This document shows, in pieces, positions 28,279 through 36,570 of a stretch of 64,000 nucleotides of DNA. The position numbers were made by a program, and so were the translations under genes. Location of the stretch: contig NZ_ADNU01000008.1 of assembly GCF_000178455.1 (NCBI RefSeq), positions 43,952 to 107,951 of the forward strand, written 5' to 3'. Origin of the DNA: Brevibacterium mcbrellneri ATCC 49030. GTDB lineage: Bacteria; Actinomycetota; Actinomycetes; Actinomycetales; Brevibacteriaceae. Under the pieces are notes generated by a model. That model had not been told where the DNA came from and did not search any database. It saw only the letters and a list, made by a program, of their open reading frames with translations. The stretch's first letter is position 1. Each line of letters begins with the position of its first letter.

Positions 28279-29031
28279 ATGACTCTCGCCATATTTGTGA
28301 TCTGCACTACCGCTTTTGTGGGTGCTCTTCTACAGCGGATGGCAGGTATGGGATTTGCGCTAGTTTCTGGACCTTTTATTGTTCTTGTTTTGGCGCCGAT
28401 TCCCGGTGTTGTCCTGGTGAATATTTTGGGCGCGGTGTCGTCCGTGATTGTTTTTGCCCGTACGTGGCGCAATGTGCATTGGAAACAGGCAGGCGTGCTC
28501 ATTGCTGGGGCTTTAGCGGGCACGTTTCCGGGTGCTCTGTTGGCGAGTAGCATGCCCACTGCGTGGCTCAACGTATTCATTGGCGTGCTGATCGTGGGGT
28601 CGCTTGCGACGTCCTTGTATTTAAGTCGGATCTTTGACCCCATCAAGTTTTGTTCTCGCAATGCGTTCCTGTTTGGGCTGGGCTCGGGTGTCATGAATGC
28701 GTCGGCCGGCATGGGCGGGCCGTTTTTGAGTTCGTACGCAGTTCTCTCCAGGTGGCAACAGGTGGCGTTTGCCGCGTCAATCCAGCCAGTTTTCATCACG
28801 ATTGGAGCAGCTTCGGTTGCGAGCAAACTGGTTTTGGAAGAGGCAGCGTGGCCGCAAATGGCGCCCGAGGTGTGGGTTGCGGTGGCTGTGTCTTTGCTGG
28901 CGGGTCAGGTGGCAGGTGATTTCGGTGCGCGTAAGGTTCCGGTGCAGCTTTCTCGTGTGGTCATGTTGTCATTGGCGATGCTGGGCGGAATTCTCACGAT
29001 CATTAAGGGCGTGAGCGAGTTAGCGGGCTAG
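28279..29031 (+). CDS. Sulfite exporter TauE/SafE family permease
   Basis: A membrane protein of about 250 aa with eight predicted spans. It has the two repeat signatures of the family: 'GALLQRMAGMGFALVSGPFI' near residue 13 and 'GVMNASAGMGGPFLSSYAVL' near 137. Members move sulfite, sulfoacetate, taurine-derived or other organosulfur anions; the substrate here is unknown. The longest frame begins at 28228 inside the terminator, so the ATG at 28279 is chosen. Confidence 0.85.
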   Translation: MTLAIFVICTTAFVGALLQRMAGMGFALVSGPFIVLVLAPIPGVVLVNILGAVSSVIVFARTWRNVHWKQAGVLIAGALAGTFPGALLASSMPTAWLNVFIGVLIVGSLATSLYLSRIFDPIKFCSRNAFLFGLGSGVMNASAGMGGPFLSSYAVLSRWQQVAFAASIQPVFITIGAASVASKLVLEEAAWPQMAPEVWVAVAVSLLAGQVAGDFGARKVPVQLSRVVMLSLAMLGGILTIIKGVSELAG

Positions 29032-29142
29032 GCCGCACAGTCAGCTACTAGGCGAGACTTCCGGTGGGACTCAGCTGGTATTCAGAGTGATTCGCGATAA
29101 TGGTGGCGCTCAACAAGGGTTTTACCCCGTGAAAGGTTTTGA

Positions 29143-29955
29143 ATGCTTTTCGTGTTTCTTATCGTGCTTGCTGTGACTTTTGCAGGCGCGTTTATGATCC
29201 AAAAATCCAATAGACAGCAGGAACAGGCTCGTGCGCAGGCAGCTTTAGAAGCAGTAAAGAAAACAGCTCACGAAGATGTGACTGAGTTTGGTGAAGAAGT
29301 GGCGTACTTGGACACTATTACTGCTGGTGTTGAGTTAGATGAAGGCGGTCGTCAGGACTACCAACGCGCTTTGAACGCGTATGAAACGGCAAAAGAAACC
29401 TTGGACCGGGTGAAGGATCCGGACGCGATTAAACATGTCACGGAAGCACTCGAAGACGGCCGGTACGCGGCTAGTTGCGTGCGGGCGCGCGTTGATGGGA
29501 AGCCTCTTCCTACCCGCACCCCGCCATGCTTTTTCAACCCCCAACATGGCCCCAGCGTCGAGAACGTCGATTGGGCGCCCGTGGGAGGGCAACCTCGGCC
29601 TGTTCCGGTGTGCGCCGCTGATGCAGAACGTGTTGCGGTGGGCGCGGAGCCTGCAGCTCGCAAGGTCACCACGGCAGATGGCTACACGCGCCGGAACTAC
29701 TGGGAAGCTGGTCCGTCTTATGTCGCGTATAACCGGGGGTACTTCAATTCTTATGCGGGTTCCGGGTTGCTTCCGGGAATGCTCTTGGGTGCTATGATGT
29801 TTGGTGGCGCTCATAATTTTGACGGTTCGTACGCGGACGGTTTCAACGACGCGATGAATGGTGACGCCGGTGGCGCAGATGCCGGCAGCGACTTCGGGGG
29901 TGGCGACTTCGGAGGAGACTTTGGTGGCGGCGACTTCGGAGGCTTTGACTTCTGA
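29143..29955 (+). CDS. Membrane-anchored protein with Gly/Asp/Phe-rich tail (conserved hypothetical)
   Basis: A 270-residue protein of unknown function. It has a short N-terminal membrane span or uncleaved signal (residues 2-20) and then a helical, coiled-coil-like segment (about 25-110). A Cys-containing middle follows ('CFFNPQHGPSVENVDWAPVG' near 127, 'PVPVCAADAERV' near 152). A glycine-rich hydrophobic stretch near 205 is followed by a tail of repeated GGGDFGG units ending 'FGGFDF'. Similar middle segments occur in uncharacterised actinobacterial proteins. GAAAGG precedes the ATG. The stop overlaps the next ATG by one base (TGATG). Confidence 0.7.
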   Translation: MLFVFLIVLAVTFAGAFMIQKSNRQQEQARAQAALEAVKKTAHEDVTEFGEEVAYLDTITAGVELDEGGRQDYQRALNAYETAKETLDRVKDPDAIKHVTEALEDGRYAASCVRARVDGKPLPTRTPPCFFNPQHGPSVENVDWAPVGGQPRPVPVCAADAERVAVGAEPAARKVTTADGYTRRNYWEAGPSYVAYNRGYFNSYAGSGLLPGMLLGAMMFGGAHNFDGSYADGFNDAMNGDAGGADAGSDFGGGDFGGDFGGGDFGGFDF

Positions 29956-30170
29956 TGGAGAAGCTAGAGATTCGCGACGACACCATCAAACTTGGTCAAG
30001 CCCTCAAACTGCACGGGGTCGCTGAGGACGGCTTTATGGCCAAAGAGATGATCCAGGGTGGGGACGTGACGGTGAACGGTCAGGTTGATACCCGCCGAGG
30101 TGCCACCCTGCGGATCGGCGATGTGGTGAGTGTCGCTGGGGTTGAGTTCGAGATCTCGGGGCGCGGTTAA
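29955..30170 (+). CDS. RNA-binding S4 domain protein
   Basis: A stand-alone S4 domain of 71 aa. 'IKLGQALKLHGVAEDGFMAK' and 'GGDVTVNGQVDTRRGATLRI' form the RNA-binding surface typical of YaaA/RlbA/RqcP-like small S4 proteins. Such proteins bind rRNA or tRNA, for example on stalled 50S subunits. The gene overlaps the preceding one by one base and the convergent pspAB by four bases, so it is probably translated with the membrane-anchored protein upstream. Confidence 0.85.
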   Translation: MEKLEIRDDTIKLGQALKLHGVAEDGFMAKEMIQGGDVTVNGQVDTRRGATLRIGDVVSVAGVEFEISGRG

Positions 30171-30745
30171 CTGTCTGTCATCCCGGGAGCGTCCCACAGG
30201 GGCGACCATTTGGACGTGTCGTTTTCCATGGGAAGATCAGAACCGATTGCCGCTTTGAGGTTGAACTCTACAGCCGTGTCTCGAACGTTTTTCCCTGTTT
30301 GGACGAACGGGTAGAAGGTTCCTCGTTTATATAAGTACACGATTGTGGCGTTCTGGCCGTTTGAGTCGCGGAAATACGTGGAAGAGCACAGCAACATGGG
30401 CCCGAACCCTTGGTTTTCGAGTGCTGAGTTGATGGCGTGCACGTTTGTCATAAGCCGCGACATGTCACGGTCTTCATCGCGTACCACTTGCCACGTGTAC
30501 CCGAATTCGTCTGTTTCTTGCCGAACGCTGGTGGCGTTGTCCATTTTGATGAGGTCGACACTTTCGCGTTCTGCTTGCGCAATTGCGGCACCCTCCATGG
30601 CGCGGAATGCGACAGCTGCGACGCCAGTGGGTCTGAAGTTGGTTGACACTTCGAGTGTGAGTGCTGCGCCTGGAACTGCGAAGAGGTTGTCGAGCTGTGG
30701 CTTTTTGGGCTTGCTGCGGCCCATGAGAGCGTCAAAGAATCCCAT
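30167..30745 (-). CDS. pspAB: PspA-associated protein PspAB
   Basis: A protein of 192 aa, opening 'MGFFDALMGRSKPKKPQLDN', of the PspAB family that accompanies PspA and PspAA in actinobacteria and archaea. No membrane span is seen. Segments such as 'GYTWQVVRDEDRDMSRLM' and 'YLYKRGTFYPFVQTG' are characteristic. The biochemical function is not established; co-occurrence implies a role in PspA-mediated envelope stress. It is the last of four co-directional genes (pspA, pspAA, htpX, pspAB). Confidence 0.85.
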   Translation of the reverse strand: MGFFDALMGRSKPKKPQLDNLFAVPGAALTLEVSTNFRPTGVAAVAFRAMEGAAIAQAERESVDLIKMDNATSVRQETDEFGYTWQVVRDEDRDMSRLMTNVHAINSALENQGFGPMLLCSSTYFRDSNGQNATIVYLYKRGTFYPFVQTGKNVRDTAVEFNLKAAIGSDLPMENDTSKWSPLWDAPGMTDS

Positions 30746-30814
30746 ATGTTGCCCTTATCTTGGTTGCGATCGAGCGAGTGCTGTGTGCGCTGTTCATGCG
30801 GAGCGTGTTCGTGC

Positions 30815-31726
30815 TTAGTGAGGGCGTGACAGCTGTGTCGAAATCTTGCTCAGCTGTTCAAGGCGCTGTTCAAGTGACGGGTGGGTGGAGAACAGTTGCT
30901 TCACCGATTTACCGTTGACCGCCGGCAGGAAGGCCAAGTGGTTCGCGGCTCCTTGCGCACGGAGGTCCTGTGTTGGCACGGTGGTCATCTGTCCACTGAG
31001 TTTCGTCAGGGCCGAGGCGAGGGTCGACGGGGCGCCGGTGAGAAGAGCGGCCGCGCGGTCGGCTGCGAGTTCGCGGTATCGGGAAAGAACCCGAATGAGG
31101 AAGAAACTGAGCACGTACACGATGGCACCTACGGCCATCAGACCCAGGAGCACTAAAGCGCTGTTGTTGTTATTTGAACCGCGGTAGCGCGTGTAGAAGC
31201 CCATGCGGACCAAGAGCCCTGCAACCACACCCGTCACACCTGCGATCGTCATGACGGTGACGTCGCGGTGAGCCACGTGGGACAGTTCGTGAGCTAGAAC
31301 CACTTCGACTTCTTTGGGTTCAAGTGTTTGTAACAACCCTTGCGTGACACAGACTACGGAGCGTTGTGGGGAGCGCCCTGTAGCGAAGGCGTTGGGCACA
31401 GGCGAGTTCGAATATGCGACGCGTGGTTTGGGGGAGTCGGCCAGCTGGCACAGCCGGTCAACGATCGCGTGCAGTTCTGGTGCTTCCTGTTCTGAAACGA
31501 CGCGTGCGCGCATGGCGCGTAGCGCGATGGAGTCAGAGAAGTACCACTGGAAAAAGAAGGCTCCCACACTGATGACAAGGGCGAATACAACACCGGCTGG
31601 GCTACGTCCTAGGACGTACCAGATGCCTAAAATCAGAATGACGTAGATGAGCCCGTTGAGGAACAGTGCCGTGCCCATTCTGAAGTTCAGACCACGGTCT
31701 TTGACAAAGCGCCCACGCGCAGACAC
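30815..31726 (-). CDS. htpX: Membrane zinc metalloprotease HtpX
   Basis: An M48B protease of 303 aa with four membrane spans: two N-terminal (about 17-55) and two around the middle. The zinc motif is HEXXH in 'VLAHELSHVAHRDV' (about 141-154), and a downstream Glu lies in 'RYRELAADRAAAL'. HtpX degrades misfolded membrane proteins. The start is GTG at 31726, preceded by a near-perfect AAAGGAGG. Its place between pspAA and pspAB suggests combined action with PspA on damaged membranes. Confidence 0.92.
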   Translation of the reverse strand: MSARGRFVKDRGLNFRMGTALFLNGLIYVILILGIWYVLGRSPAGVVFALVISVGAFFFQWYFSDSIALRAMRARVVSEQEAPELHAIVDRLCQLADSPKPRVAYSNSPVPNAFATGRSPQRSVVCVTQGLLQTLEPKEVEVVLAHELSHVAHRDVTVMTIAGVTGVVAGLLVRMGFYTRYRGSNNNNSALVLLGLMAVGAIVYVLSFFLIRVLSRYRELAADRAAALLTGAPSTLASALTKLSGQMTTVPTQDLRAQGAANHLAFLPAVNGKSVKQLFSTHPSLEQRLEQLSKISTQLSRPH

Positions 31727-31747
31727 GGGAGCCTCCTTTATGTGGTT

Positions 31748-32032
31748 TTAGGACAGGTCGGGGATGAACCCTTCGCCTGTCAGTAGTTCGTCGATGTCTT
31801 CGAGGTTTGCGTCGGCGTAAGGAATCACGATGTCAGATGGTCCCAAATAGTCTTCGTCTACTGGGGTGGCGTGTTCCAAAACGAATTCACGCAAGCGTGT
31901 GAGCGCGTCCTGCACATGTGCGAGGTCCTTGTCGGCGACTGCTTTTTCTACTTCGTTGTCATAGGTTTGAAGTTGTTCTTCGTCGACGTCGGCCACATTG
32001 AACTGGCCTTCGCCCATTACGCGGATAATCAC
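31748..32032 (-). CDS. pspAA: PspA-associated protein PspAA
   Basis: A 94-residue acidic protein matching the PspAA family ('MIIRVMGEGQFNVADVDEEQ' at the start and 'LREFVLEHATPVDEDYLGPS' near 55). It has no signal or membrane span. Its ATG overlaps the pspA TGA (ATGA), so the two are translationally coupled, as expected for a partner of PspA. The molecular role is unknown. Confidence 0.88.
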   Translation of the reverse strand: MIIRVMGEGQFNVADVDEEQLQTYDNEVEKAVADKDLAHVQDALTRLREFVLEHATPVDEDYLGPSDIVIPYADANLEDIDELLTGEGFIPDLS

Positions 32033-32805
32033 TTCTGTTCTCCCTCAACGTCGTCGACCTGAGCGTCCTGTGCTTCTTCCAACTGCGGGCGTGCCGAGTT
32101 GTTGGAAGCTGGCAACGAGTCGCGCATCCGAGCGAGTTCAGATTCGACATCCGAGTCGCTCGACAGCTGAGCAAGCTGACGGTCAATGTCGTCGTTAGGC
32201 CCTGCGGTCACGTCGTCGAGGGCACCGCTGGCGATGAGTTCGTCAACGGCTCCAGCCCGCGCCTGCAGTGCTGCCGTCTTGTCTTCAGCGCGCTGAACAG
32301 CGAGTCCAACGTCACCGAACTCTTCAGAGATTCCGCTGAATGCTTCACCGATCTTGCTTTGAGCTTCAGCCGCGTTGTAGTTGGCCTTGATGGTTTCTTT
32401 GCGGGTGCGGAAGGACTCCACCTTGCTCTGTAGGCGCTGCGATGCGTTGACGAGCTTCTGTTCTTCAGCCTGGAGGTTCTGGTGCTGAGACTGGAGGTCG
32501 GCAATTTGCTGGTTGAGGCCAGACTTGCGAGTCAAAGCCTCACGAGCCAAGTCTTCACGACCCATTTCCATCGCCTTTTGCGCCTGGCCCTGCAGTTTGT
32601 CCTGTTGCTGTTCGAGCTGGCCAATCTGCAGTTCCAAACGCTTACGGCTTGTTGCAACATCGGCTACTCCGCGACGAACCTTTTGGAGCAGTTCGAGCTG
32701 TTTTTGGTATGAGTAGTCAAGTGTTTCGTTAGGGTTTTCGGCCTTGTCCAAAGCCTTGTTGGCTTTAGCGCCGAAAATCATCGCGATGCGCTTAAAGATG
32801 CTCAT
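32029..32805 (-). CDS. pspA: Phage shock protein A / IM30 family protein
   Basis: A PspA/IM30/Vipp1-family protein of 258 aa, predicted almost entirely helical coiled coil ('MSIFKRIAMIFGAKANKALD' at the N-terminus, then long heptad regions to about residue 195). The N-terminal amphipathic helix binds stressed membrane, and the protein polymerises into ESCRT-III-like assemblies that limit proton leak. An acidic C-terminal extension (about 200-258) follows. AAGGAG precedes the ATG. It heads the operon with pspAA, htpX and pspAB. Confidence 0.93.
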   Translation of the reverse strand: MSIFKRIAMIFGAKANKALDKAENPNETLDYSYQKQLELLQKVRRGVADVATSRKRLELQIGQLEQQQDKLQGQAQKAMEMGREDLAREALTRKSGLNQQIADLQSQHQNLQAEEQKLVNASQRLQSKVESFRTRKETIKANYNAAEAQSKIGEAFSGISEEFGDVGLAVQRAEDKTAALQARAGAVDELIASGALDDVTAGPNDDIDRQLAQLSSDSDVESELARMRDSLPASNNSARPQLEEAQDAQVDDVEGEQK

Positions 32806-32940
32806 GAGTGGATGTCTCCTTGGTCACCAGTTTGACCGTTAATATGGTCGATTCGTCCATCTCTAACCCTACTGGGTTCGGCTGTGAATTTCTTTAGTGA
32901 GATGACCAAGAAGACATGCCACAAGCGCATGTAGCACGCG

Positions 32941-33231
32941 CTAGGCGCTGAACATTCTCATGTTGGAATTTTCCACATCTGAGTACTGGGTTCCTGCTGT
33001 TTGGAGTGCGTCGCGAATCTTCCCAAGGGATTCGTGAACGCGTCGCTGAACGCCTTCCCACTCTTTTGCAACCGACTGAAAGTTCTGAGCAGCACCACCC
33101 TTCCAGCTGTCTGCAAGAGAGTTCAAATGAGCCATCAGGGCGTCAGTTTCAGTGCTGAGGGTCTCTACACTTTTGTTCGCCATGCCGGCAGCAGAGATGA
33201 CCCGTTCTGAATCGACTTCGAAGTATGACAT
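32941..33231 (-). CDS. WXG100 (ESAT-6-like) protein, orphan
   Basis: A 96-residue helical-hairpin protein with the W-x-G turn in 'LADSWKGGAAQNFQ' near residue 43. The C-terminal half is helical ('WEGVQRRVHESLGKIRDAL'). WXG100 proteins are substrates or chaperone partners of type VII (ESX) secretion. No EccC ATPase, EccB/D/E, second WXG100 or LXG protein lies in the window, so the export machinery must be encoded elsewhere. It sits alone between pspA and the htrA gene. GAAAGGAA precedes the ATG. Confidence 0.88.
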   Translation of the reverse strand: MSYFEVDSERVISAAGMANKSVETLSTETDALMAHLNSLADSWKGGAAQNFQSVAKEWEGVQRRVHESLGKIRDALQTAGTQYSDVENSNMRMFSA

Positions 33232-33323
33232 TGTGTTCCTTTCTGGAGTTCACGCCTTTGTGAAACCGGCGTCTTTTCACAATGAACCGCAATCGACACA
33301 AAAGAAACGGGGGAGAGGAGGCG

Positions 33324-33383
33324 TGTGGATAAGCGCAAAGCGTCCACAGAACAGTAACCACTCAGTGACGAGCGTTATCCACA
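33324..33383. promoter_or_regulatory. Inverted pair of perfect DnaA boxes
   Basis: TGTGGATAA at 33324-33332 and TTATCCACA at 33375-33383 are perfect, oppositely oriented matches to the DnaA box consensus, 51 bp apart. A weaker TCCACAG-like site lies between them. They are in the 164-bp gap between the WXG100 gene and the htrA stop. No origin genes are near. Confidence 0.6.
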
Positions 33384-33395
33384 GCGCTCCTGCAC

Positions 33396-34835
33396 CTATT
33401 TCGAGGCGAGGGTGACGTGAATGTCTGTGGGGTGACCACCTCGGACGATGGTGAGTTTGACCGTGTCACCCTCCTTTTTTGAACGTGTGAGGGCTTGGAG
33501 GCTCACCGCCCCGTTGACCGGGGTGTCGTCGAAAGCAACGATGTGATCACCCTTGTTGAGCCCACCTTGGTCAGCTGGAGACCCGCTTTCCACATCGTCA
33601 ACGACAGCTGAACCAACCGTCACACCGCTCCTGGACACCTCGCCGGAAGTAATTTTGACGCCCAAGAACGCGTGTTGTGCATGACCCGATTCAATGAGTT
33701 GGTCAGCAATCCAGGTAGCCTGGGCAATCGGAATGGCGAACCCAATGCCGATCGAACCTGCCTGACCGCTTTCGGCAGTGCCCGGCAGGGCGGCCGCGGA
33801 ACTGTTGACGCCAATGACTTTTCCGGCCCCGTTGACCAGCGGACCGCCCGAGTTACCAGGGTTAATCGCCGCGTCGGTTTGGATCGCGTTTGTGATCGTA
33901 GCGACTTCAGGCTCGTCGCTCCTGCCAGGGTTGGAGGTGGCTACCGGCCGGTTGAGGGCGGAAACAATCCCTGTTGTCACGGTGTCGGCCAGCCCTAGCG
34001 GGTTTCCCAACGCCATAACGGGTTCGCCTACTTTGAGTGCATCCGAATTGCCCACCGGCAGTGCGTCTACACCTCGGGGGACATCTTTCATTTTCAGAAC
34101 GGCCACGTCGGTTTCTGGGTCGCGACCAACAATGCTTGTGGCGACGGTAGCACCGCTGCGGAATACTGCTTTGACTTCGCCACCTGCGGAGTCTCCGCTT
34201 GCAACAACGTGGTTGTTAGTGATGATGAACAGGTCGTCGCTGTTCTTGTGCTTGTACACGAACCCGGAACCAAGCTCGCTGATTTTTCCGTCGCGACCCA
34301 CCTGAATGGCTACGACACTTTTCGCTGCGTCGGCAGCGATCGTGGCCCAGTCGGGAACTTCGGTGGTCTTGATTTTTTCGTCTGCGGTGGAGGTCTCTTG
34401 TGTCGAAGACGAGCTCTGCAACGACTGGAGGGCGTACGTTGCGCCGGCGCCCAGGCCACCAGCAAGAAGGGCCGCTACTGCTGCGATCGCAATAACGCCG
34501 CCCCAGGAGGGTCCCTTGCGCTGTTCTTTGGCCGGTGTGGTGGCCGAGGTGGCCCACGGTTGGGGTGTGGGGGCTGTTGGCGCGGGGGTGGGTCCAGTAG
34601 CTATGCCGTAGGAGTTCTGGTGACCGTACGTGTCATAGCCGTAGCTTGCAGTTCCAGATCCGTAGGTGTCATAGCCCGAACTCTGCTGAGACGTTGGGGC
34701 CTGCTGGGATTGCGGCTCCGTGGGTTGGGGCTGTTGCTGAGGTGCCGTGGGCTGTTGAGGCTGCGGTTCCGCCGGTGGAAACGTGCGCGGGAACGATGGG
34801 TCGTCAGAGCCTGAACCGAATTGGTTGTTACTCAC
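33396..34835 (-). CDS. HtrA/DegP-like trypsin-type serine protease with PDZ domain (PepD-like)
   Basis: A 479-residue protein. A cytoplasmic Pro/Gln/Tyr-rich segment (1-105) precedes one membrane span (about 110-132). The S1C protease domain has His in 'ITNNHVVASGD' (about 207), Asp in 'DPETDVAVLKM' (about 241) and Ser in 'NPGNSGGPLVN' (about 328). A PDZ domain at about 385-475 ('SPADQGGLNKGDHIVAFDD') follows. It degrades or refolds damaged extracytoplasmic proteins. Its GTG start overlaps the TGA of the histidine kinase (GTGA). This gives the order regulator-kinase-HtrA, as in mycobacterial mprA-mprB-pepD. Confidence 0.9.
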   Translation of the reverse strand: MSNNQFGSGSDDPSFPRTFPPAEPQPQQPTAPQQQPQPTEPQSQQAPTSQQSSGYDTYGSGTASYGYDTYGHQNSYGIATGPTPAPTAPTPQPWATSATTPAKEQRKGPSWGGVIAIAAVAALLAGGLGAGATYALQSLQSSSSTQETSTADEKIKTTEVPDWATIAADAAKSVVAIQVGRDGKISELGSGFVYKHKNSDDLFIITNNHVVASGDSAGGEVKAVFRSGATVATSIVGRDPETDVAVLKMKDVPRGVDALPVGNSDALKVGEPVMALGNPLGLADTVTTGIVSALNRPVATSNPGRSDEPEVATITNAIQTDAAINPGNSGGPLVNGAGKVIGVNSSAAALPGTAESGQAGSIGIGFAIPIAQATWIADQLIESGHAQHAFLGVKITSGEVSRSGVTVGSAVVDDVESGSPADQGGLNKGDHIVAFDDTPVNGAVSLQALTRSKKEGDTVKLTIVRGGHPTDIHVTLASK

Positions 34836-36568
34836 TGTTGTTCCTTTCTGGGTTCTTCCGGCGGGATGGGGAGGTCGACGCGGAACGTTGCGCCGCCACC
34901 TGGTGTGGGCTGAACCGAAATTTTTCCGTGGTGGGATTCGACGATTGCTTTGACGATCGAGAGCCCTAGGCCGGACCCTCCTGTGTCGCGGGTGCGAGAA
35001 GCGTCGAGACGGTAGAACCGTTCAAAGATGCGTGGAACGTCCTCTGAGTCGATTCCGTCGCCGTGGTCTCGGACTTCAAAGCGCACACGCCCGGCTGGGA
35101 AGCCCTTGAGGCTGTCGGACACCTGCACGCCCATCGTGTTGACGTCAGGGGTGATGGCGTGGTCGGACTGGTCGGTGAGTGGTTCGCGTTTGAGAATGCG
35201 GTTGGTGAGCGCTTTTGTGCGAGCGAGTTGGGTGGGTTTTTCCTTCCCGGTCTTTTCTTTTCCTGCCTTGTCCTTGTTGCCTTTGTCGACGGCGTGTTCG
35301 GGGCCGGGCACGGGAATGCCCGCGGTTCCTACAGCGAATTCGATCGCAGTGCCGGGTGGCGTGTGACGGACCGCGTTTCCTGCGAGGTTGACGATGACTT
35401 GACGCAGTTTGGATTCTGCGCCGTAGATTTTAGGAACGGGTTTTGCGTCGGTGCCGTCCAAAGCGATGAAACTGATGTCGCGGTCGGGTGCTTGCGCGGC
35501 TGCGTCGGCAGCCGCGTCGCGCACAATATCGCCGAGGTCGACCCAGCCGGTCTCGACCTGTCGCCTTTCGTCGAGGCGGGCCAGCGTGACTAGGTCTTCG
35601 ACGAGAACCCCCATGCGTTTGGCTTCAGCTTCGATTCGGCTCATGGCCTGGCCAATCATTTCGGGATCTGTCACGGCACCTTGTCGGTACAGTTCGGCAT
35701 ATCCGCGAATTGTGACGAGCGGGGTGCGTAGTTCGTGGGAAGCGTCAGAGACGAATTGGCGGATTCGGTTTTCGCTCCGGCGACGACTGTCGAACGAGTC
35801 TTCGATGTGCCCCAGCATGGTGTTGAGGGCAGCGGAGAGGCGCCCCACCTCGGTGTTGCGAGGATATTCGGGAACACGTTGGGAGAGGTCCCCGTCAGCG
35901 ATGCGTGAAGCTGTTTTTTCGATTTCTTTAAGAGGCCGGAACGTATTGGTGATGGCGAAGTAGCCCACGCCGGCCACAATTGCTAGCGCCAGCATGCCGA
36001 TACCCACGATCGTGTTCTGAGTGTATTCGCTAATGCCGTCAATGTCGCGGTCAAAGGGCACAGCAATTGCTACGACAATGTCGGAGTCTTGGACATGAAG
36101 AGCCAGGACACGCCACTGTGACTGAGTGCCCGGAACGCTGAACGGTTGGCCCTGCATTTCGCTGACTTTTTGCTCATCGATGGTGGGCAGGATGGGCACA
36201 TTGGTTTCGGACGGCGCTAGGGGTGATCCGATTTCTTGACCGTCGTGGGTAAAGAACTGCACGTAGTAACTACCTGGCAGGAGTTTGCGAACTGACTCGC
36301 TCGTTTCTGACCGGGGTTTGATGGGAGATGGCGTCAACACCTGTTCGGCGGCCTGAATGGCAAGGGCCTGCGAGGCGTTGACGAGCCTCTCATCTGTGCG
36401 TTCAATAAGGCTGGCGCGCAAGTTCTCTAGGGTCCACGCCCCTGTTCCCGTGAGGACAAGGGTCATGAGGGTCATCATGATGGTGAGCAGTTTGGTCGTG
36501 AGTGACCAACTGTCCCAGAAGGGCGCTTTGCCTGAGGTGCTGTGGCGTGCCGTGGGAGACGGTGCCAC
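34832..36568 (-). CDS. Sensor histidine kinase (MprB-like)
   Basis: A 578-residue membrane kinase: TM1 at about 25-47, an extracytoplasmic sensor region (about 50-185), TM2 (about 187-209) and a HAMP domain. HisKA has the phospho-acceptor His in 'SDASHELRTPLVTIRGY' (about 277). The ATPase domain has the N box 'NLAGNAVRHTP', G1 'VRDHGDGI' and G2 'GGSGLGLSIVK'. An unusual 60-70 residue insertion rich in Lys and Glu lies between the N and G boxes ('DKAGKEKTGKEKP'). Such an insertion in the ATP-lid region is atypical. It starts at GTG two bases after the response regulator stop and overlaps htrA. Confidence 0.9.
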   Translation of the reverse strand: MAPSPTARHSTSGKAPFWDSWSLTTKLLTIMMTLMTLVLTGTGAWTLENLRASLIERTDERLVNASQALAIQAAEQVLTPSPIKPRSETSESVRKLLPGSYYVQFFTHDGQEIGSPLAPSETNVPILPTIDEQKVSEMQGQPFSVPGTQSQWRVLALHVQDSDIVVAIAVPFDRDIDGISEYTQNTIVGIGMLALAIVAGVGYFAITNTFRPLKEIEKTASRIADGDLSQRVPEYPRNTEVGRLSAALNTMLGHIEDSFDSRRRSENRIRQFVSDASHELRTPLVTIRGYAELYRQGAVTDPEMIGQAMSRIEAEAKRMGVLVEDLVTLARLDERRQVETGWVDLGDIVRDAAADAAAQAPDRDISFIALDGTDAKPVPKIYGAESKLRQVIVNLAGNAVRHTPPGTAIEFAVGTAGIPVPGPEHAVDKGNKDKAGKEKTGKEKPTQLARTKALTNRILKREPLTDQSDHAITPDVNTMGVQVSDSLKGFPAGRVRFEVRDHGDGIDSEDVPRIFERFYRLDASRTRDTGGSGLGLSIVKAIVESHHGKISVQPTPGGGATFRVDLPIPPEEPRKEQQ

Positions 36569-36570
36569 GT

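Noticed and set aside
32941..33231. Complete type VII secretion locus
   Set aside because: Only a single WXG100 gene is present; no EccC, EccB, EccD, EccE or mycosin gene is in the window.
33324..33383. Chromosomal replication origin
   Set aside because: Only two perfect DnaA boxes, no AT-rich unwinding element and none of the genes that flank oriC.
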